A DNA stretch of 64,000 nucleotides from Bacteroidota bacterium (lineage in GTDB: Bacteria > Bacteroidota > Bacteroidia > NS11-12g > UBA9320). The translations under genes were made by a program, and so were the position numbers. Positions 9,170 to 17,984 of the stretch are shown here, piece after piece. A model generated the notes under the pieces. It saw nothing but the letters and a program-made list of their open reading frames with translations. It was not told the DNA's origin and ran no database searches. The stretch is taken from assembly GCA_947468275.1 (NCBI GenBank), contig CANIKO010000011.1:62001-126000 (forward strand), written 5' to 3'. Positions within the stretch are counted from its first letter, which is position 1; the number at the start of each line of letters is the position of its first letter.

Positions 9170-10500
9170 TAGTTAAACAATCGCTTTTTAAACCAATTAT
9201 CAGCCAAGTTAAGGCCCAACGTAAACTTGAAAAAATCCTCTTGAATTAGAGTATTAGTAACGGTTCCTCGGCGGACAAATTCTCCGGTCAGAAAAATTCG
9301 GGAGGTTATATTCACCTTACCTCCATCCGGGGTTTTATTAACCCGGGTAAACGGGAAACCCAATCCTACACTTATTCCGTTTTCTGAAATTGTAGTATTA
9401 CCGACCACTATGTAACCATCATTATGATGAAACCCCGCACTGTAGCGAATACTTTTAAAATACCGACCAAATTTATTACCTTTAATAGAGGCATCGAAAT
9501 GTGGTGTGGGGCAAACAAAAAAGCCAAGAGAATAATTTTTATCGTTTACCAAACCCCCGTTATCCCCAAAAACACTTTTATATTTACTCCATGAAGTAGT
9601 GCCCACACCTGCTGTAGCCTGCCATTTTTCAAATTTCCCTATGGAATAGGAAATATTTAGCGATTGGGGTAAAGTAATTTTAGCGTTTTGTGCTTTTTCA
9701 TTAATTAAAATATCCCTAACTAGGGTATCGCCAGCCACTATCTCATTGTAAGTAAAAACCAATCTATCTCTTTCTCCCTTTAATTGGGTGGTAGTGGAAA
9801 GCACAATTCCTAAAACCTGACTTAATTTTGCATTTGAGGAGGTATGTAACTGAAGACCTAAATCCAAACGATTACCTTTAATAAATAAATTCATATTATC
9901 AGAATAACTCGTCATAAAACGATTACCCGGATAACGGCGGCGTTCACTTTCTGCTATTTGACCGAAAACATGCGAAAAATTAACCCCAAAACTTATATAT
10001 TTAGATATATTGGTACCAAGTGCTATATTAACTTTAGACAATCCTCCGCTGCCTTGAAATTCATTTCGAACAGCAACCCCGCCCGAATCCTTAATATTAA
10101 TAATATTATAACCTACATCTGAATAAGGGAAAAGCCCGAACGCTAAGCCGCTCTTTATTTTTTTTAACGGCATAGCTAAAGAGATGTAATTAAACCCTGC
10201 ATTTGAAAAATTTTGGGTAGAGTTGTTAGTTTTAAATTTGCCCAAATCCATATTGGCTCCAACATTAAAGGTGCTATAATTTAACGCTGAAAGGGATGCG
10301 GGATTCATAAACGAATAATTGCTTTCATGCCGATATGAAAACCCGTTGCGTCCGTTAGCTGCGTTATCCGCAAACCCATCAAAATGCATGAGTCCAACCC
10401 CAAATAATGAATAAGGCGACCTTGTATTTTGCTGGCTAAAAGCTGGAAATATGCTTATAAATAAAAGGGTAAGTGAAAATAATCTAGAGTTGGGGTACAT
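9169..10500 (-). CDS. Predicted outer-membrane beta-barrel protein (FadL-like architecture)
   Basis: 443 residues with a signal peptide ending PAFSQ. The mature start NTRSPYSLFGVG and the following NYSFMNPASL resemble the N-terminal plug of Bacteroidota barrel proteins related to OMPP1/FadL. The rest is alternating strands with GLxLG-type turns and a C-terminal aromatic strand. Substrate is unknown. The start overlaps coaX by 17 bases and the stop overlaps lptC by one base, so it is translated with an LPS-export gene. That makes an envelope-assembly role plausible, but this is inference from position. Confidence 0.75.
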   Translation of the reverse strand: MYPNSRLFSLTLLFISIFPAFSQQNTRSPYSLFGVGLMHFDGFADNAANGRNGFSYRHESNYSFMNPASLSALNYSTFNVGANMDLGKFKTNNSTQNFSNAGFNYISLAMPLKKIKSGLAFGLFPYSDVGYNIINIKDSGGVAVRNEFQGSGGLSKVNIALGTNISKYISFGVNFSHVFGQIAESERRRYPGNRFMTSYSDNMNLFIKGNRLDLGLQLHTSSNAKLSQVLGIVLSTTTQLKGERDRLVFTYNEIVAGDTLVRDILINEKAQNAKITLPQSLNISYSIGKFEKWQATAGVGTTSWSKYKSVFGDNGGLVNDKNYSLGFFVCPTPHFDASIKGNKFGRYFKSIRYSAGFHHNDGYIVVGNTTISENGISVGLGFPFTRVNKTPDGGKVNITSRIFLTGEFVRRGTVTNTLIQEDFFKFTLGLNLADNWFKKRLFN

Positions 10501-11206
10501 TATATTTTAAAATTTCGAACAATCCCTTTAAAACCAAATCGGGTTCGGCAAATATCGTTCCTTTCAGCCTATCGACAAAGTAAGGATAATCACCACCGGT
10601 CATTATTACTTGTAAATTTCCATTTTTCATGGAATAAGAATCAATAAATCCCTGCATTTCCATCAAAGTGCCAAACATTACTCCGCTCAATAAAGCGTCT
10701 TTGGTAGACTTACCTGTAATTTCATAAGTATTGCTTTTATCGATTAATGGAAGTTTGTGAGTAAAATGATGAAGTGCTTTAAATTTCATTTCCACACCCG
10801 GAGCGATACTTCCTCCTAAATATTCGCCGCTATTGGTTACAAAATCATATTTGATAGCTGTGCCGGCATCTATTACCAAACAATTAGTTTTTGGAAATAT
10901 GGCCCAAGCCGCCACGGTTGCCGCTAGTCTATCATTTCCCAAGGTTTCGGGAGTGGTATACTGTTTTATTATTGGCACTTTGGTATTAAAATCAAGTACA
11001 ATCAAATTTGAAAAGTAATTGTAAAACGCAGTCAAATCAAAATTTGTTACACTTGAGATTATGATTGGCATTTCGGATGGTAAATTTTCACTCCACAATT
11101 TCAAGCCATCCAAATCTTCAAATCTGAATACGTTTTGAAGTTTATCGTTTTCAAATACACCGGCTTTAATTGCGGTATTGCCTATATCAATGCTAATTGA
11201 GGTCAA
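10484..11206 (-). CDS. coaX: Type III pantothenate kinase
   Basis: 240 residues. Phosphorylates pantothenate, the first step of coenzyme A synthesis, in the cytoplasm. ASKHA-fold motifs are visible: phosphate-1 loop DIGNTAIKAGVF at ~7-18, TPETLGNDRLAA at ~86-97 (substrate-binding GxDR region, here GNDR), phosphate-2 DAGTAIKYD at ~118-126, and GGSIAPGVEMKFKALH at ~131-146. Length is normal for CoaX. It overlaps birA upstream by 14 bases and the barrel gene downstream by 17 bases. The birA-coaX pairing is common in bacteria. Confidence 0.95.
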   Translation of the reverse strand: MTSISIDIGNTAIKAGVFENDKLQNVFRFEDLDGLKLWSENLPSEMPIIISSVTNFDLTAFYNYFSNLIVLDFNTKVPIIKQYTTPETLGNDRLAATVAAWAIFPKTNCLVIDAGTAIKYDFVTNSGEYLGGSIAPGVEMKFKALHHFTHKLPLIDKSNTYEITGKSTKDALLSGVMFGTLMEMQGFIDSYSMKNGNLQVIMTGGDYPYFVDRLKGTIFAEPDLVLKGLFEILKYNVPQL

Positions 11207-11948
11207 AGGTTATTTCCTTGTTGTTATACGTTTTGATTTCACTTTCTGTTTCCACTAGCAGTTGCCCAGCATTATTAACACCTTTTACAATGCCCTCAAA
11301 TTTCGTTTCCCCTTGGCGAAAATACCTTTTTGTTTCCATTCCGAATAACACGGCTTCATAATGTTCCTTTATCTCCTCAAAATTGGATTGCTTTAATTTT
11401 AAAAGTTGAATATCCAATTGTTCCAGCAATAAGTTTAAAATACTTTCTAAATTATAATACCGATTGGTAATGCTAAAAAAAGAACAAGCGTGAGTAAGAT
11501 TTTCGGGAAATGAATCTTCATTAACATTAAGCCCGATACCAATTACAGCATTTTTTATATACTCCCCTTGAAGTGTAGTTTCGATTAAAATACCTGCAAT
11601 TTTTTGTTCATTCACCATAATATCATTAGGCCATTTGATAGTAGTATTTTCAGAAAAATAATTGCATACCGTAGTATAAACGGCTTGTGATACTAGCATA
11701 TTGAGTAGTGGCAATTGAGATACCTTAAGTTGTATATCTCTACAAATAATACTTACCAATAAATTATTTCCCTTGGATGAAAACCAAGTATTTTGAGCCT
11801 GCCCTTTGCCGGCTATTTGATACCCAGCTAAAATAATATCACCGTTTTGTGCCCCCCCAGTTTTTAATCTTTGCATGGCGGTAGCATTGGTAGATTCTAC
11901 CTCCTCATACTTTAAAATTTTGAGTTGTTGAAAAAAAACGAAGGGCAT
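11193..11948 (-). CDS. birA: Biotin--[acetyl-CoA-carboxylase] ligase
   Basis: 251 residues. Activates biotin with ATP and attaches it to the carboxyl carrier protein of acetyl-CoA carboxylase. Visible motifs: VESTNATAMQRL near 17-28, the biotinyl-AMP loop region GYQIAGKGQAQNTWFS (a variant of GRGxxG), IKWPNDIMV, and KIAGILIET. There is no N-terminal helix-turn-helix, so it is the monofunctional type, not a repressor. It is the first gene of the operon and overlaps coaX by 14 bases. A -7 box stands at 11962-11969. Confidence 0.93.
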   Translation of the reverse strand: MPFVFFQQLKILKYEEVESTNATAMQRLKTGGAQNGDIILAGYQIAGKGQAQNTWFSSKGNNLLVSIICRDIQLKVSQLPLLNMLVSQAVYTTVCNYFSENTTIKWPNDIMVNEQKIAGILIETTLQGEYIKNAVIGIGLNVNEDSFPENLTHACSFFSITNRYYNLESILNLLLEQLDIQLLKLKQSNFEEIKEHYEAVLFGMETKRYFRQGETKFEGIVKGVNNAGQLLVETESEIKTYNNKEITFDLN

Positions 11949-11961
11949 AATTTACAGAAAA

Positions 11962-11969
11962 CAAAATTA
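11962..11969 (-). promoter_or_regulatory. -7 box (TAATTTTG) before birA
   Basis: Exact TAnnTTTG on the minus strand, 13 bases before ATG 11948. It would drive the whole birA-coaX-barrel-lptC operon. A matching -33 element is not clear. Confidence 0.4.
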
Positions 11970-12074
11970 GATTAACATTTGAATAAAGTCACATTCGTAT
12001 TTAATCAAAAATTTTACCTCATAAATCCATGTATTTTAACGATTTTTGTACCTTAATAAGATTAAGAAAATAAT

Positions 12075-12449
12075 TTGAAGGTAAAAAAAGCCGAATCAGG
12101 CGCCATACTGGCCGAAATTGCTGTAAAAGGCATGCAGGAAAAAAAGGCCAAATCCGTTGTAAAAATTGATTTACGTAAATTAAATTTATCTATTGCCGAT
12201 TATTTTATAATCTGTCATGCCGAATCTGATAAGCAGATTGATGCAATTGCTGATTCTGTAGAAGATGAAATTAGAAACGCCACCGGCGAAAAACCATTCA
12301 GTCGTGAAGGTTTTAAATTATCTGAATGGATAATTTTAGATTATGGCGATGTAGTAGTTCATATTTTCAATCGTGAAAAACGTGGTTATTATCGCCTTGA
12401 AGATTTATGGAGCGATGGAATAATTAACAGCTATGAAGATGTTAATTAA
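12075..12449 (+). CDS. rsfS: Ribosome silencing factor
   Basis: 124 residues, start TTG 12075. RsfS binds ribosomal protein L14 and blocks subunit joining when nutrients are scarce. The family pattern is clear: KIDLRKLNLSIADYFIICHA, then SDKQIDAIADSVEDEI, GEKPFSREGFKLSEWIILDYGDVVVHIF (the DxGDVVVHxF signature) and the aromatic tail YYRLEDLWSDG. It is divergent from birA. The downstream convergent gene ends only 9 bases away. Confidence 0.95.
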   Translation: MKVKKAESGAILAEIAVKGMQEKKAKSVVKIDLRKLNLSIADYFIICHAESDKQIDAIADSVEDEIRNATGEKPFSREGFKLSEWIILDYGDVVVHIFNREKRGYYRLEDLWSDGIINSYEDVN

Positions 12450-12458
12450 TCTTTTACG

Positions 12459-13094
12459 TTAAAATCGATAGTCTATTCCGTAGGCAAACAACTGAGGAAT
12501 ACCTAAACTCAATTCCACTCCCATTCCTATCCTATCTCTTATTTTGTATTTGTAACCAAATGCCAAAGAAGGTAAAACCGTTCCTGGAAATTTGGCATTG
12601 AGTTTTTTATCCAAATCGGTATCGGTTACAGATGGCGAGATTTTCCAAAATACACCTCCAAAACGCGCCCCTAAATAAAGGTCATTTTTTGAATCATTTA
12701 TAAAATGATAATTGAACCGCAAGCCAACGTAGCGACGCTTAATATTAATATCAATTGTATTAAATCGCCTAGTAATATCATTTGAATTTTTAAAAATCAA
12801 ATAATCCACTTTCATGCTCATACACTGGGTGGAACCAATAATTCCAAGTGAAATATTTTTATTAAAATAATAATCATACCCTAATTGAATAGCAGGAGTT
12901 GAATAACCTTTATATCCTAATGAATCTGTATTCCATTTCAGTTTTCCATCAAGTTTAAATATTAAACCCCATGTGCTAGCAGAACCATTAATATTAATTT
13001 GATGATGCTTTACTTCCTCGTCCTTATCCAAGTTAAATTGAGCATTAGCTGCAGTTGCAGAAATCATCAAAACAAATATTAAAAAATTTTTCAT
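12459..13094 (-). CDS. Small outer-membrane beta-barrel protein (paralogue of the next gene upstream)
   Basis: 211 residues from ATG 13094; a longer open frame reaches 13151 but only the later start gives a signal peptide (MKNFLIFVLMISATAANA). The mature chain is an eight-strand-like barrel: GYDYYFNKNISLGIIGSTQ, RYVGLRFNYHF, YLGARFGGVFW, FGYKYKIRDRIGMGVELSLG, and terminal GIDYRF. It shares layout and motifs (RRxYxGxxxxYHF, Yxxxxxxvx FW) with the gene at 13103-13759, 8 bases upstream on the same strand, so the two are probably a tandem duplication in one transcript. Function unknown. Confidence 0.75.
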   Translation of the reverse strand: MKNFLIFVLMISATAANAQFNLDKDEEVKHHQININGSASTWGLIFKLDGKLKWNTDSLGYKGYSTPAIQLGYDYYFNKNISLGIIGSTQCMSMKVDYLIFKNSNDITRRFNTIDINIKRRYVGLRFNYHFINDSKNDLYLGARFGGVFWKISPSVTDTDLDKKLNAKFPGTVLPSLAFGYKYKIRDRIGMGVELSLGIPQLFAYGIDYRF

Positions 13095-13102
13095 TAGTAA
13101 TA

Positions 13103-13759
13103 TTACTTTAAAGTATAGGAAACTCCGAAAGAAAAAATGTGAGGAGCACAAGCATTTAATTCAAGATTGGCAGCAATTTGCGGTGCAAATTTAACCCTAA
13201 TTCCTATCGGAACTATACCAATTGATGGACGATTGATCATCAGAAATTCATTATTGAGTGAAGTTACAAAATTGGGATCAGTGGAAGGAAGTTTTTTGTT
13301 CCAAAATAATACTCCTACCCTAATACCAGAGTATATATCTATTTTTTCTGTATTTTTAAAATGATATAATAATTTACCTCCTATATATGATCGCCTTAAT
13401 TTAGCTTGTAAATCATCCACACTCCTATGATTGGTTGAATCAAATTCCCAATGGGAAATATCTATTCTGAAAGATTGCACGGAAAAGAAAAAACCGATGG
13501 TTACTTTATTTGACAAAAAATAATCTAAGGTTCCTTGTAAAGCTGGTTTTACGCTTGTGGTATATTTAATGGTAACTGTATCCCTCTCTAATGCTTCATA
13601 AAATACACCAGTAGCGCTTAACCCAACATTAATAGCAGCAACGGCCTTGCCTTTTTCATCCACCTTGAGTGGTTTTACTTTTGCTTGTGTGTTTTTCTTT
13701 TGGGCTCGAAGTGTACTTGACACCAAAATGCAAAGAATAATCCATGATATTTTTTTCAT
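13103..13759 (-). CDS. Small outer-membrane beta-barrel protein
   Basis: 218 residues with a signal peptide ending TLRAQ followed by a Lys-rich linker. The rest alternates as a small barrel: TLDYFLSNKVTIGFFFSVQ, LRRSYIGGKLLYHF, IYSGIRVGVLFWNKKLP, VKFAPQIAANLELNACAP, terminal SYTLK. The order of elements matches its downstream neighbour, supporting a tandem paralogue pair. It lies between that gene and lpdA, all on the minus strand, with 20 bases to the lpdA stop. No substrate can be named. Confidence 0.75.
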   Translation of the reverse strand: MKKISWIILCILVSSTLRAQKKNTQAKVKPLKVDEKGKAVAAINVGLSATGVFYEALERDTVTIKYTTSVKPALQGTLDYFLSNKVTIGFFFSVQSFRIDISHWEFDSTNHRSVDDLQAKLRRSYIGGKLLYHFKNTEKIDIYSGIRVGVLFWNKKLPSTDPNFVTSLNNEFLMINRPSIGIVPIGIRVKFAPQIAANLELNACAPHIFSFGVSYTLK

Positions 13760-13779
13760 ATCAACTTAGTTTAATCAAT

Positions 13780-15174
13780 TTAAAAATTTAAAGCTCTTTT
13801 TGCAGTAGCATCCAAAGCTGCTTCTTTTAGTGCTTCGGCAAATGTTGGATGTGCGTGACTTATTCTTCCAATATCCTCCGCACTAGCTCTGAATTCCATA
13901 GCTACCACTGCTTCGCCAATAATATCAGCTGCTCGCGGACCAATTATATGAACTCCTAAAATTTCATCGGTATCAGCATTTGCCAATACTTTTACCAATC
14001 CATCGGTATCAATACTTGCAACGGCACGGCCATTGGCTTTGTATGGGCAAGTGCCCACTTTATAATTTACACCTGCGGCCTTCAATTGTTCTTCGGTTTG
14101 CCCAACGGCAGCTACTTCGGGCCATGTATAAACCACTCCAGGAATTAAATTATAATTGATATGCGGTTTTTGTCCGGCAATAATTTCTGCTACAAATACA
14201 CCTTCTTCCTCCGCTTTATGCGCCAACATTGCTCCTTGAATAACATCACCAATAGCATAAATTCCGGGTACTGAAGTTTGCAAATGGGCATCTACAGGAA
14301 TTCGGCCTCGTTCATCTGTGGCCAATCCTGCATTTTCTAATCCTAAATTTTCGGTATAGGGTTTTCGGCCAACGGCCACTAAACAATAATCTCCTTCTAA
14401 TGAAATATCTTCTCCTTTTGAATTTTCAGCAATCACAGTTACTGTTTTGCCTTTGGCTTTTACTGATTTTACTTTGTGTTTGAAGTAATAATCAAAGCCC
14501 AGTTTTTTTAAGCTTTTTTGAAGTTCCTTTCCCATGGTTCTGTCCATAGTTGGAACCAATCCTTCCATAAATTCAACAACCGAAATTTTTGAACCCAAAC
14601 GGGCATAAACCGAACCCAATTCCAACCCAATAACACCACCACCTATCACAATCAAATGCTTTGGAATTTCAGTTAAATTTAAAGCTTCGGTACTTGTGAT
14701 GATTCGTTTATAATCAATTTCAAGCCCGGGTAAGGTGGAAGGTTTACTGCCGGTAGCTATTATGATATTTTTTGATTCGATGGTTTTTTCTCCTTCGTCG
14801 GAAACAACTTTAATAGTATTTTTATTTATAAACGAACCATGACCATTATACACATCAATCTTATGCTTTTTCATAAGGTAGGTAATGCCACCGTTCATTT
14901 GCTGAACCACACCATTTTTACGGTTTATCATTTGGCCAAGGTCAATTTCCAAACCTTTTACTTTTATACCATGAACTTCAAATTTATGAGCCGCATTGTG
15001 ATAATGCTCGCTACTATCTAGCAAGGCTTTAGATGGAATACATCCCACGTTTAAACAAGTGCCACCCAATACCGGGTAGCGCTCAATAATGGCAGTTTTA
15101 AATCCTAATTGTGAGGCTCGGATGGCGGCTATATAGCCTCCAGGGCCACTTCCTATAACGGTTACGTCGTACAT
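13780..15174 (-). CDS. lpdA: Dihydrolipoyl dehydrogenase (E3), 2-oxoglutarate dehydrogenase-like form
   Basis: 464 residues. Reoxidises dihydrolipoamide of 2-oxoacid dehydrogenase E2 subunits using FAD and NAD+. Seen: FAD motif GSGPGGYIAA at 8-17, redox disulfide GGTCLNVGCIPSK at ~37-49, NAD motif VIGGGVIGLELGS near 175-187, second FAD site YAIGDVIQGAMLAHKA near 305-320, and catalytic HAHPTFAEAL near 440. The LNVGCIPSK form is typical of E3 serving 2-oxoglutarate dehydrogenase, and the OGDH E2 gene odhB is at 57.6 kb. A second, different E3 is at 25.3 kb. Assignment to one complex is inference from sequence type. Confidence 0.93.
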   Translation of the reverse strand: MYDVTVIGSGPGGYIAAIRASQLGFKTAIIERYPVLGGTCLNVGCIPSKALLDSSEHYHNAAHKFEVHGIKVKGLEIDLGQMINRKNGVVQQMNGGITYLMKKHKIDVYNGHGSFINKNTIKVVSDEGEKTIESKNIIIATGSKPSTLPGLEIDYKRIITSTEALNLTEIPKHLIVIGGGVIGLELGSVYARLGSKISVVEFMEGLVPTMDRTMGKELQKSLKKLGFDYYFKHKVKSVKAKGKTVTVIAENSKGEDISLEGDYCLVAVGRKPYTENLGLENAGLATDERGRIPVDAHLQTSVPGIYAIGDVIQGAMLAHKAEEEGVFVAEIIAGQKPHINYNLIPGVVYTWPEVAAVGQTEEQLKAAGVNYKVGTCPYKANGRAVASIDTDGLVKVLANADTDEILGVHIIGPRAADIIGEAVVAMEFRASAEDIGRISHAHPTFAEALKEAALDATAKRALNF

Positions 15175-15200
15175 TAATATTATTTATCTTTTTTAGGTTT

Positions 15201-15262
15201 TGTCATACTGACGAAGGAAGCATCTTTATTAGGATTAAGATTCCTCGTGCCTCGGAATGACA
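15201..15262. repeat. 62-bp dispersed palindromic repeat, copy 1
   Basis: Begins TGTCATACTGACGAAG and ends CGTGCCTCGGAATGACA; the ends are an imperfect inverted repeat. The reverse complement of 39320-39381 has the same length and matches at 54 of 62 positions. It lies between lpdA and gldH. It may act as a transcription terminator or be a non-autonomous repeat element. Confidence 0.85.
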
Positions 15263-15276
15263 AATAAATTTTAAAT

Positions 15277-15747
15277 CTATTTCAAAATCTCCTGCTGCTT
15301 ATCCAACTTTATTCCTACACTCACTATTTCTTTCAAAACAGTATCACGCATAAATTGCTCCAACTCAAAGATATATTTTCCCGGTTTGTTAAACACTTTG
15401 TCTTTTTGTGCAGGAAGTCTAAAACTAATAATATGCCCTAAACTATGACCCACCCATTTTCCTCTGTGGTCGGCCAAAGTCAGCATTATCGGGTCGCTTG
15501 ATTTTTTACCCGCAGGGTCAGTAATATTTAATTTTATATAAAGATTGCTGTATTTGTAATCATTGGTTACCCGCAGGTTTATAAATAAATTATAATAATA
15601 ACCGGTATCCGAAATTTCAACAGGTATAACAACCGGCTTCGATTTTTGCCATTGTGTTTGTTCTAAATTTTTCCATTGGTCAGTAACCGGAACCACGGTG
15701 CAACCCGCTAAAAAGACTAATAAAAATGTGGAATAAATGAACTTCAA
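15277..15747 (-). CDS. gldH: Gliding motility lipoprotein GldH
   Basis: 156 residues, start TTG 15747. Lipoprotein signal with lipobox LVFLAGC (Cys 16). The GldH pattern follows: YYYNLFINLRVTNDYKYSNLYI, then IMLTLADHRGKWVGHSLGHI, and GKYIFELEQFMRDTVLKEIVSVGIKL. GldH is one of the Gld proteins required for gliding in Flavobacterium; it is a periplasmic lipoprotein of unclear biochemical role. Together with SprA it shows the organism carries the gliding/T9SS machinery. A -7 box at 15768-15775 gives a leader of about 15 bases. Confidence 0.88.
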   Translation of the reverse strand: MKFIYSTFLLVFLAGCTVVPVTDQWKNLEQTQWQKSKPVVIPVEISDTGYYYNLFINLRVTNDYKYSNLYIKLNITDPAGKKSSDPIMLTLADHRGKWVGHSLGHIISFRLPAQKDKVFNKPGKYIFELEQFMRDTVLKEIVSVGIKLDKQQEILK

Positions 15748-15767
15748 ATGCTTGAAATATTGGGTGG

Positions 15768-15775
15768 CAAAATTA
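15768..15775 (-). promoter_or_regulatory. -7 box (TAATTTTG) before gldH
   Basis: Exact TAnnTTTG on the minus strand, 20 bases before the TTG start at 15747. It supports this start, as no upstream ATG is in frame after the box. Confidence 0.45.
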
Positions 15776-15808
15776 CGATAAGGATTTTAATTATTTGGCA
15801 GGTTGTTT

Positions 15809-16393
15809 TTAGATATTAATCGATAGGTACAGCCAAAATTTATTGAATAATACTCCATATAAAAATCCGCATAGGGAATTATTTGTAATATCAATATATG
15901 TAGCAGATTTATCTCTGAATAATTTAAATTCAGCATTAAAATAAAACTGCTTTTTTATTTTTAACTGACAACCTAAATTAAAACAATTTCCAATCTGAAA
16001 TATAGTCGATTTCATCTACCTATCTTTTTCTTGCTTTAAGTTAAAACTCCCATAAAGTCCTGCACCTCCATAAAATCGGTAATTATTGCCTATTGAAAAG
16101 TTTAAAACAAAAGGAATGGCTAACTTATGCATTTCAAATTTATTCCAATTGGTGTGATTTTTTAAATAATCAATACCAGTGAATAAGATGAAAGGTGACT
16201 TAGATTTAATTGGGAGATATTTTATATATGGCAAATATTTATAGTGAAGGAACATTTGAATTTCTCTCTTATTTTCCAACTTTATGGCTGTTATTGGGTT
16301 AACCATAAATTCTATTTCTCTTTTTTGAGCAAAAAGAAATTTTGCAAAAATTACCAATAAAAAGCAAGCGAAAAGCCTTTTCATTTGTATCAC
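15809..16393 (-). pseudogene. Small outer-membrane barrel gene interrupted by an in-frame TAG
   Basis: Two open segments of 125 and 68 residues lie in the same frame and are separated only by TAG at 16018-16016; the next codon is ATG. The first part has a signal peptide (MKRLFACFLLVIFAKFLFAQ) and strands such as FYGGAGLYGSFNL. The second continues with NCFNLGCQLKIKKQFYFNAEFKL, YGVLFNKFWLYLSINI, as expected of the last strands of a small barrel. Joined, the length (about 194 codons) and pattern fit one porin-like family protein. It is either a recent nonsense mutation, stop read-through, or a base-calling error. Neither half would fold as a complete barrel. Confidence 0.7.
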
Positions 16394-16429
16394 AAAGTAA
16401 CAAAATACAAATGAAAAGTAATCTACCTT

Positions 16430-17635
16430 CTAATTAATCCCCAACTTCTTTTTCAAGTCCGCTGGCAAGGCATCTTTGTGAATCATAATGTCCATGGTTT
16501 TGTATTTTACAAAGGCTTCGGAAGCAAATAGGTAACCATCGCAATCATTGTTTTTAGTACCCCACGAGTTTTTTACATGGTAAAATACTTTACCGGTTTG
16601 GTCTTTAAAAATTCCGGTAATATGCATTCCATGGTCATCAGTGGTTGAATAATTATCAAATGCTTCCTGACGGATTTGTTGGGTTATTTCTTTTTCCTTG
16701 CAAGGAGCATCAAACGGGGTTCCTGTTTTATCAGCTCCGGCATTGTTAAACTGTTTATTGTCTTCGCCTTTTTTAGCTACAGCAGTTTCATCTTCTGGCA
16801 CTATGGCCAATCCGTTTTTAAATGAAAATCCTTTTTCAGAAACATCGGTAGCCCAAGCCACGGTATACCCTTTAGAAATAGCATTATTAACCACAGCCAT
16901 CATATCCTCCAATGGAACATTAAACACAGGTTGAGCAGCCCAATTATCTTCCACTTCTAGAATAAACGATTGGTAAAACGGGTGATGTGTGTATGAACTT
17001 AAAGCAACGTAATCATCCATTTTCAATCCCAAACTGTTGGCATATTCTTTTGGAGTATATTTTTTCCCTTGGTAGGTAAATGATTCAGGAACTGAACCTA
17101 AGTATGCATCAACAACTGAAGTATAGGCTTTTTTCCAGCTTGTAGTCAAGGTTTTTTGAGGATTATCAGATACGGTTTTTACAATTGCCGTTAACACTGC
17201 TTCCAATTCAGCGTGGTTGTGTTTTTCGCCACCGCCGTAGTTTTTTCCATTGTATACTTCTTCAGGTACTATACCATAATTTTTTATTACATAAGGAATA
17301 TCCCAAAAACCGCCGCCCTGACCAAAGTTAGAGTGGCCATGCATTCTAACATATTTATCCGCTTTATCAATGTATGACTGGCGAACCACAAACATTTCGC
17401 TCAAATTTTGAGTTCCTTTTCCCATGCGTAAAAGTTCAGATTCAAAATAAGAAAGTGCCGAAAAACTCCAGCAAGTTCCAGTACTATTTTGGTCCTTAAC
17501 AGAAGTGGCATCAAGGTTTGTAACCTTTGTAAACAAATATCCTCCACCTTTTTTATTTCGGATGGTATCTTGGGCGTTGGCAGTAAAACCTAAAAATAAA
17601 ACGGCAGTAATGATTAAGTATAGATTCTTTTTCAT
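16430..17635 (-). CDS. Secreted C1B-family cysteine peptidase (aminopeptidase C/bleomycin hydrolase-like)
   Basis: 401 residues with a signal peptide ending TANA. Papain-fold catalytic residues are visible: oxyanion Gln in KDQNSTGTCWSF with nucleophile Cys55, His in DDHGMHITG near residue 340, and Asn in VKNSWG near 360. The long insert and the CWSFS, LSEMF and KNSWGT contexts match the C1B group (bleomycin hydrolase/PepC). Those enzymes are usually cytoplasmic hexamers, but the signal peptide here places this one in the periplasm or outside, as in other Bacteroidota. It stands alone; a -7 box is at 17655-17662. Confidence 0.9.
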   Translation of the reverse strand: MKKNLYLIITAVLFLGFTANAQDTIRNKKGGGYLFTKVTNLDATSVKDQNSTGTCWSFSALSYFESELLRMGKGTQNLSEMFVVRQSYIDKADKYVRMHGHSNFGQGGGFWDIPYVIKNYGIVPEEVYNGKNYGGGEKHNHAELEAVLTAIVKTVSDNPQKTLTTSWKKAYTSVVDAYLGSVPESFTYQGKKYTPKEYANSLGLKMDDYVALSSYTHHPFYQSFILEVEDNWAAQPVFNVPLEDMMAVVNNAISKGYTVAWATDVSEKGFSFKNGLAIVPEDETAVAKKGEDNKQFNNAGADKTGTPFDAPCKEKEITQQIRQEAFDNYSTTDDHGMHITGIFKDQTGKVFYHVKNSWGTKNNDCDGYLFASEAFVKYKTMDIMIHKDALPADLKKKLGIN

Positions 17636-17654
17636 GTGTTATAATTTAAGGGGG

Positions 17655-17662
17655 CAAACTTA
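17655..17662 (-). promoter_or_regulatory. -7 box (TAAGTTTG) before the C1B peptidase gene
   Basis: Exact TAnnTTTG on the minus strand, 19 bases before ATG 17635. Confidence 0.4.
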
Positions 17663-17706
17663 AACTTATTTTAGAATATGTTTTAATTCACTGCGGTATT
17701 GCTCCA

Positions 17707-17845
17707 TAGGAACTACCTGTTTGTAACCAATATAACTCTTATATTTTGCGCCATCGTTGCTACCCTATCTACCCTTCCTTTTGCGGTTAGCTCCTAAGGA
17801 GCAAAGGTTTATGGTTATTCCTATTCTACAAATAGGTAGTTCCTA
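17707..17845. repeat. Long inverted-repeat element in the 348-bp peptidase-moaA gap
   Basis: Outer arms TAGGAACTACCTGTTTGTA (17707-17725) and TACAAATAGGTAGTTCCTA (17827-17845) pair at 18 of 19 positions. At the centre-right is a perfect 13-base palindrome GCTCCTAAGGAGC (17790-17802). No ORF lies inside. The compact nested palindrome looks like a non-autonomous mobile repeat or a structured RNA. The rest of the 17636-17984 gap holds only the two divergent promoters. Confidence 0.7.
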
Positions 17846-17951
17846 CGGAACATTTTTGAAGAAAATTCTACACTTATACGTGAACAAACTACTTGTATAT
17901 TTTCGACAGACAAGAAAATGAAATGGATAAAATGATTTCAAGGCTTTGTTG

Positions 17952-17959
17952 TACTTTTG
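17952..17959 (+). promoter_or_regulatory. -7 box (TACTTTTG) before moaA
   Basis: Exact TAnnTTTG, 25 bases before the TTG start at 17985. Confidence 0.4.
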
Positions 17960-17984
17960 ATTTTTTAAATAATCAATAGTAAAA

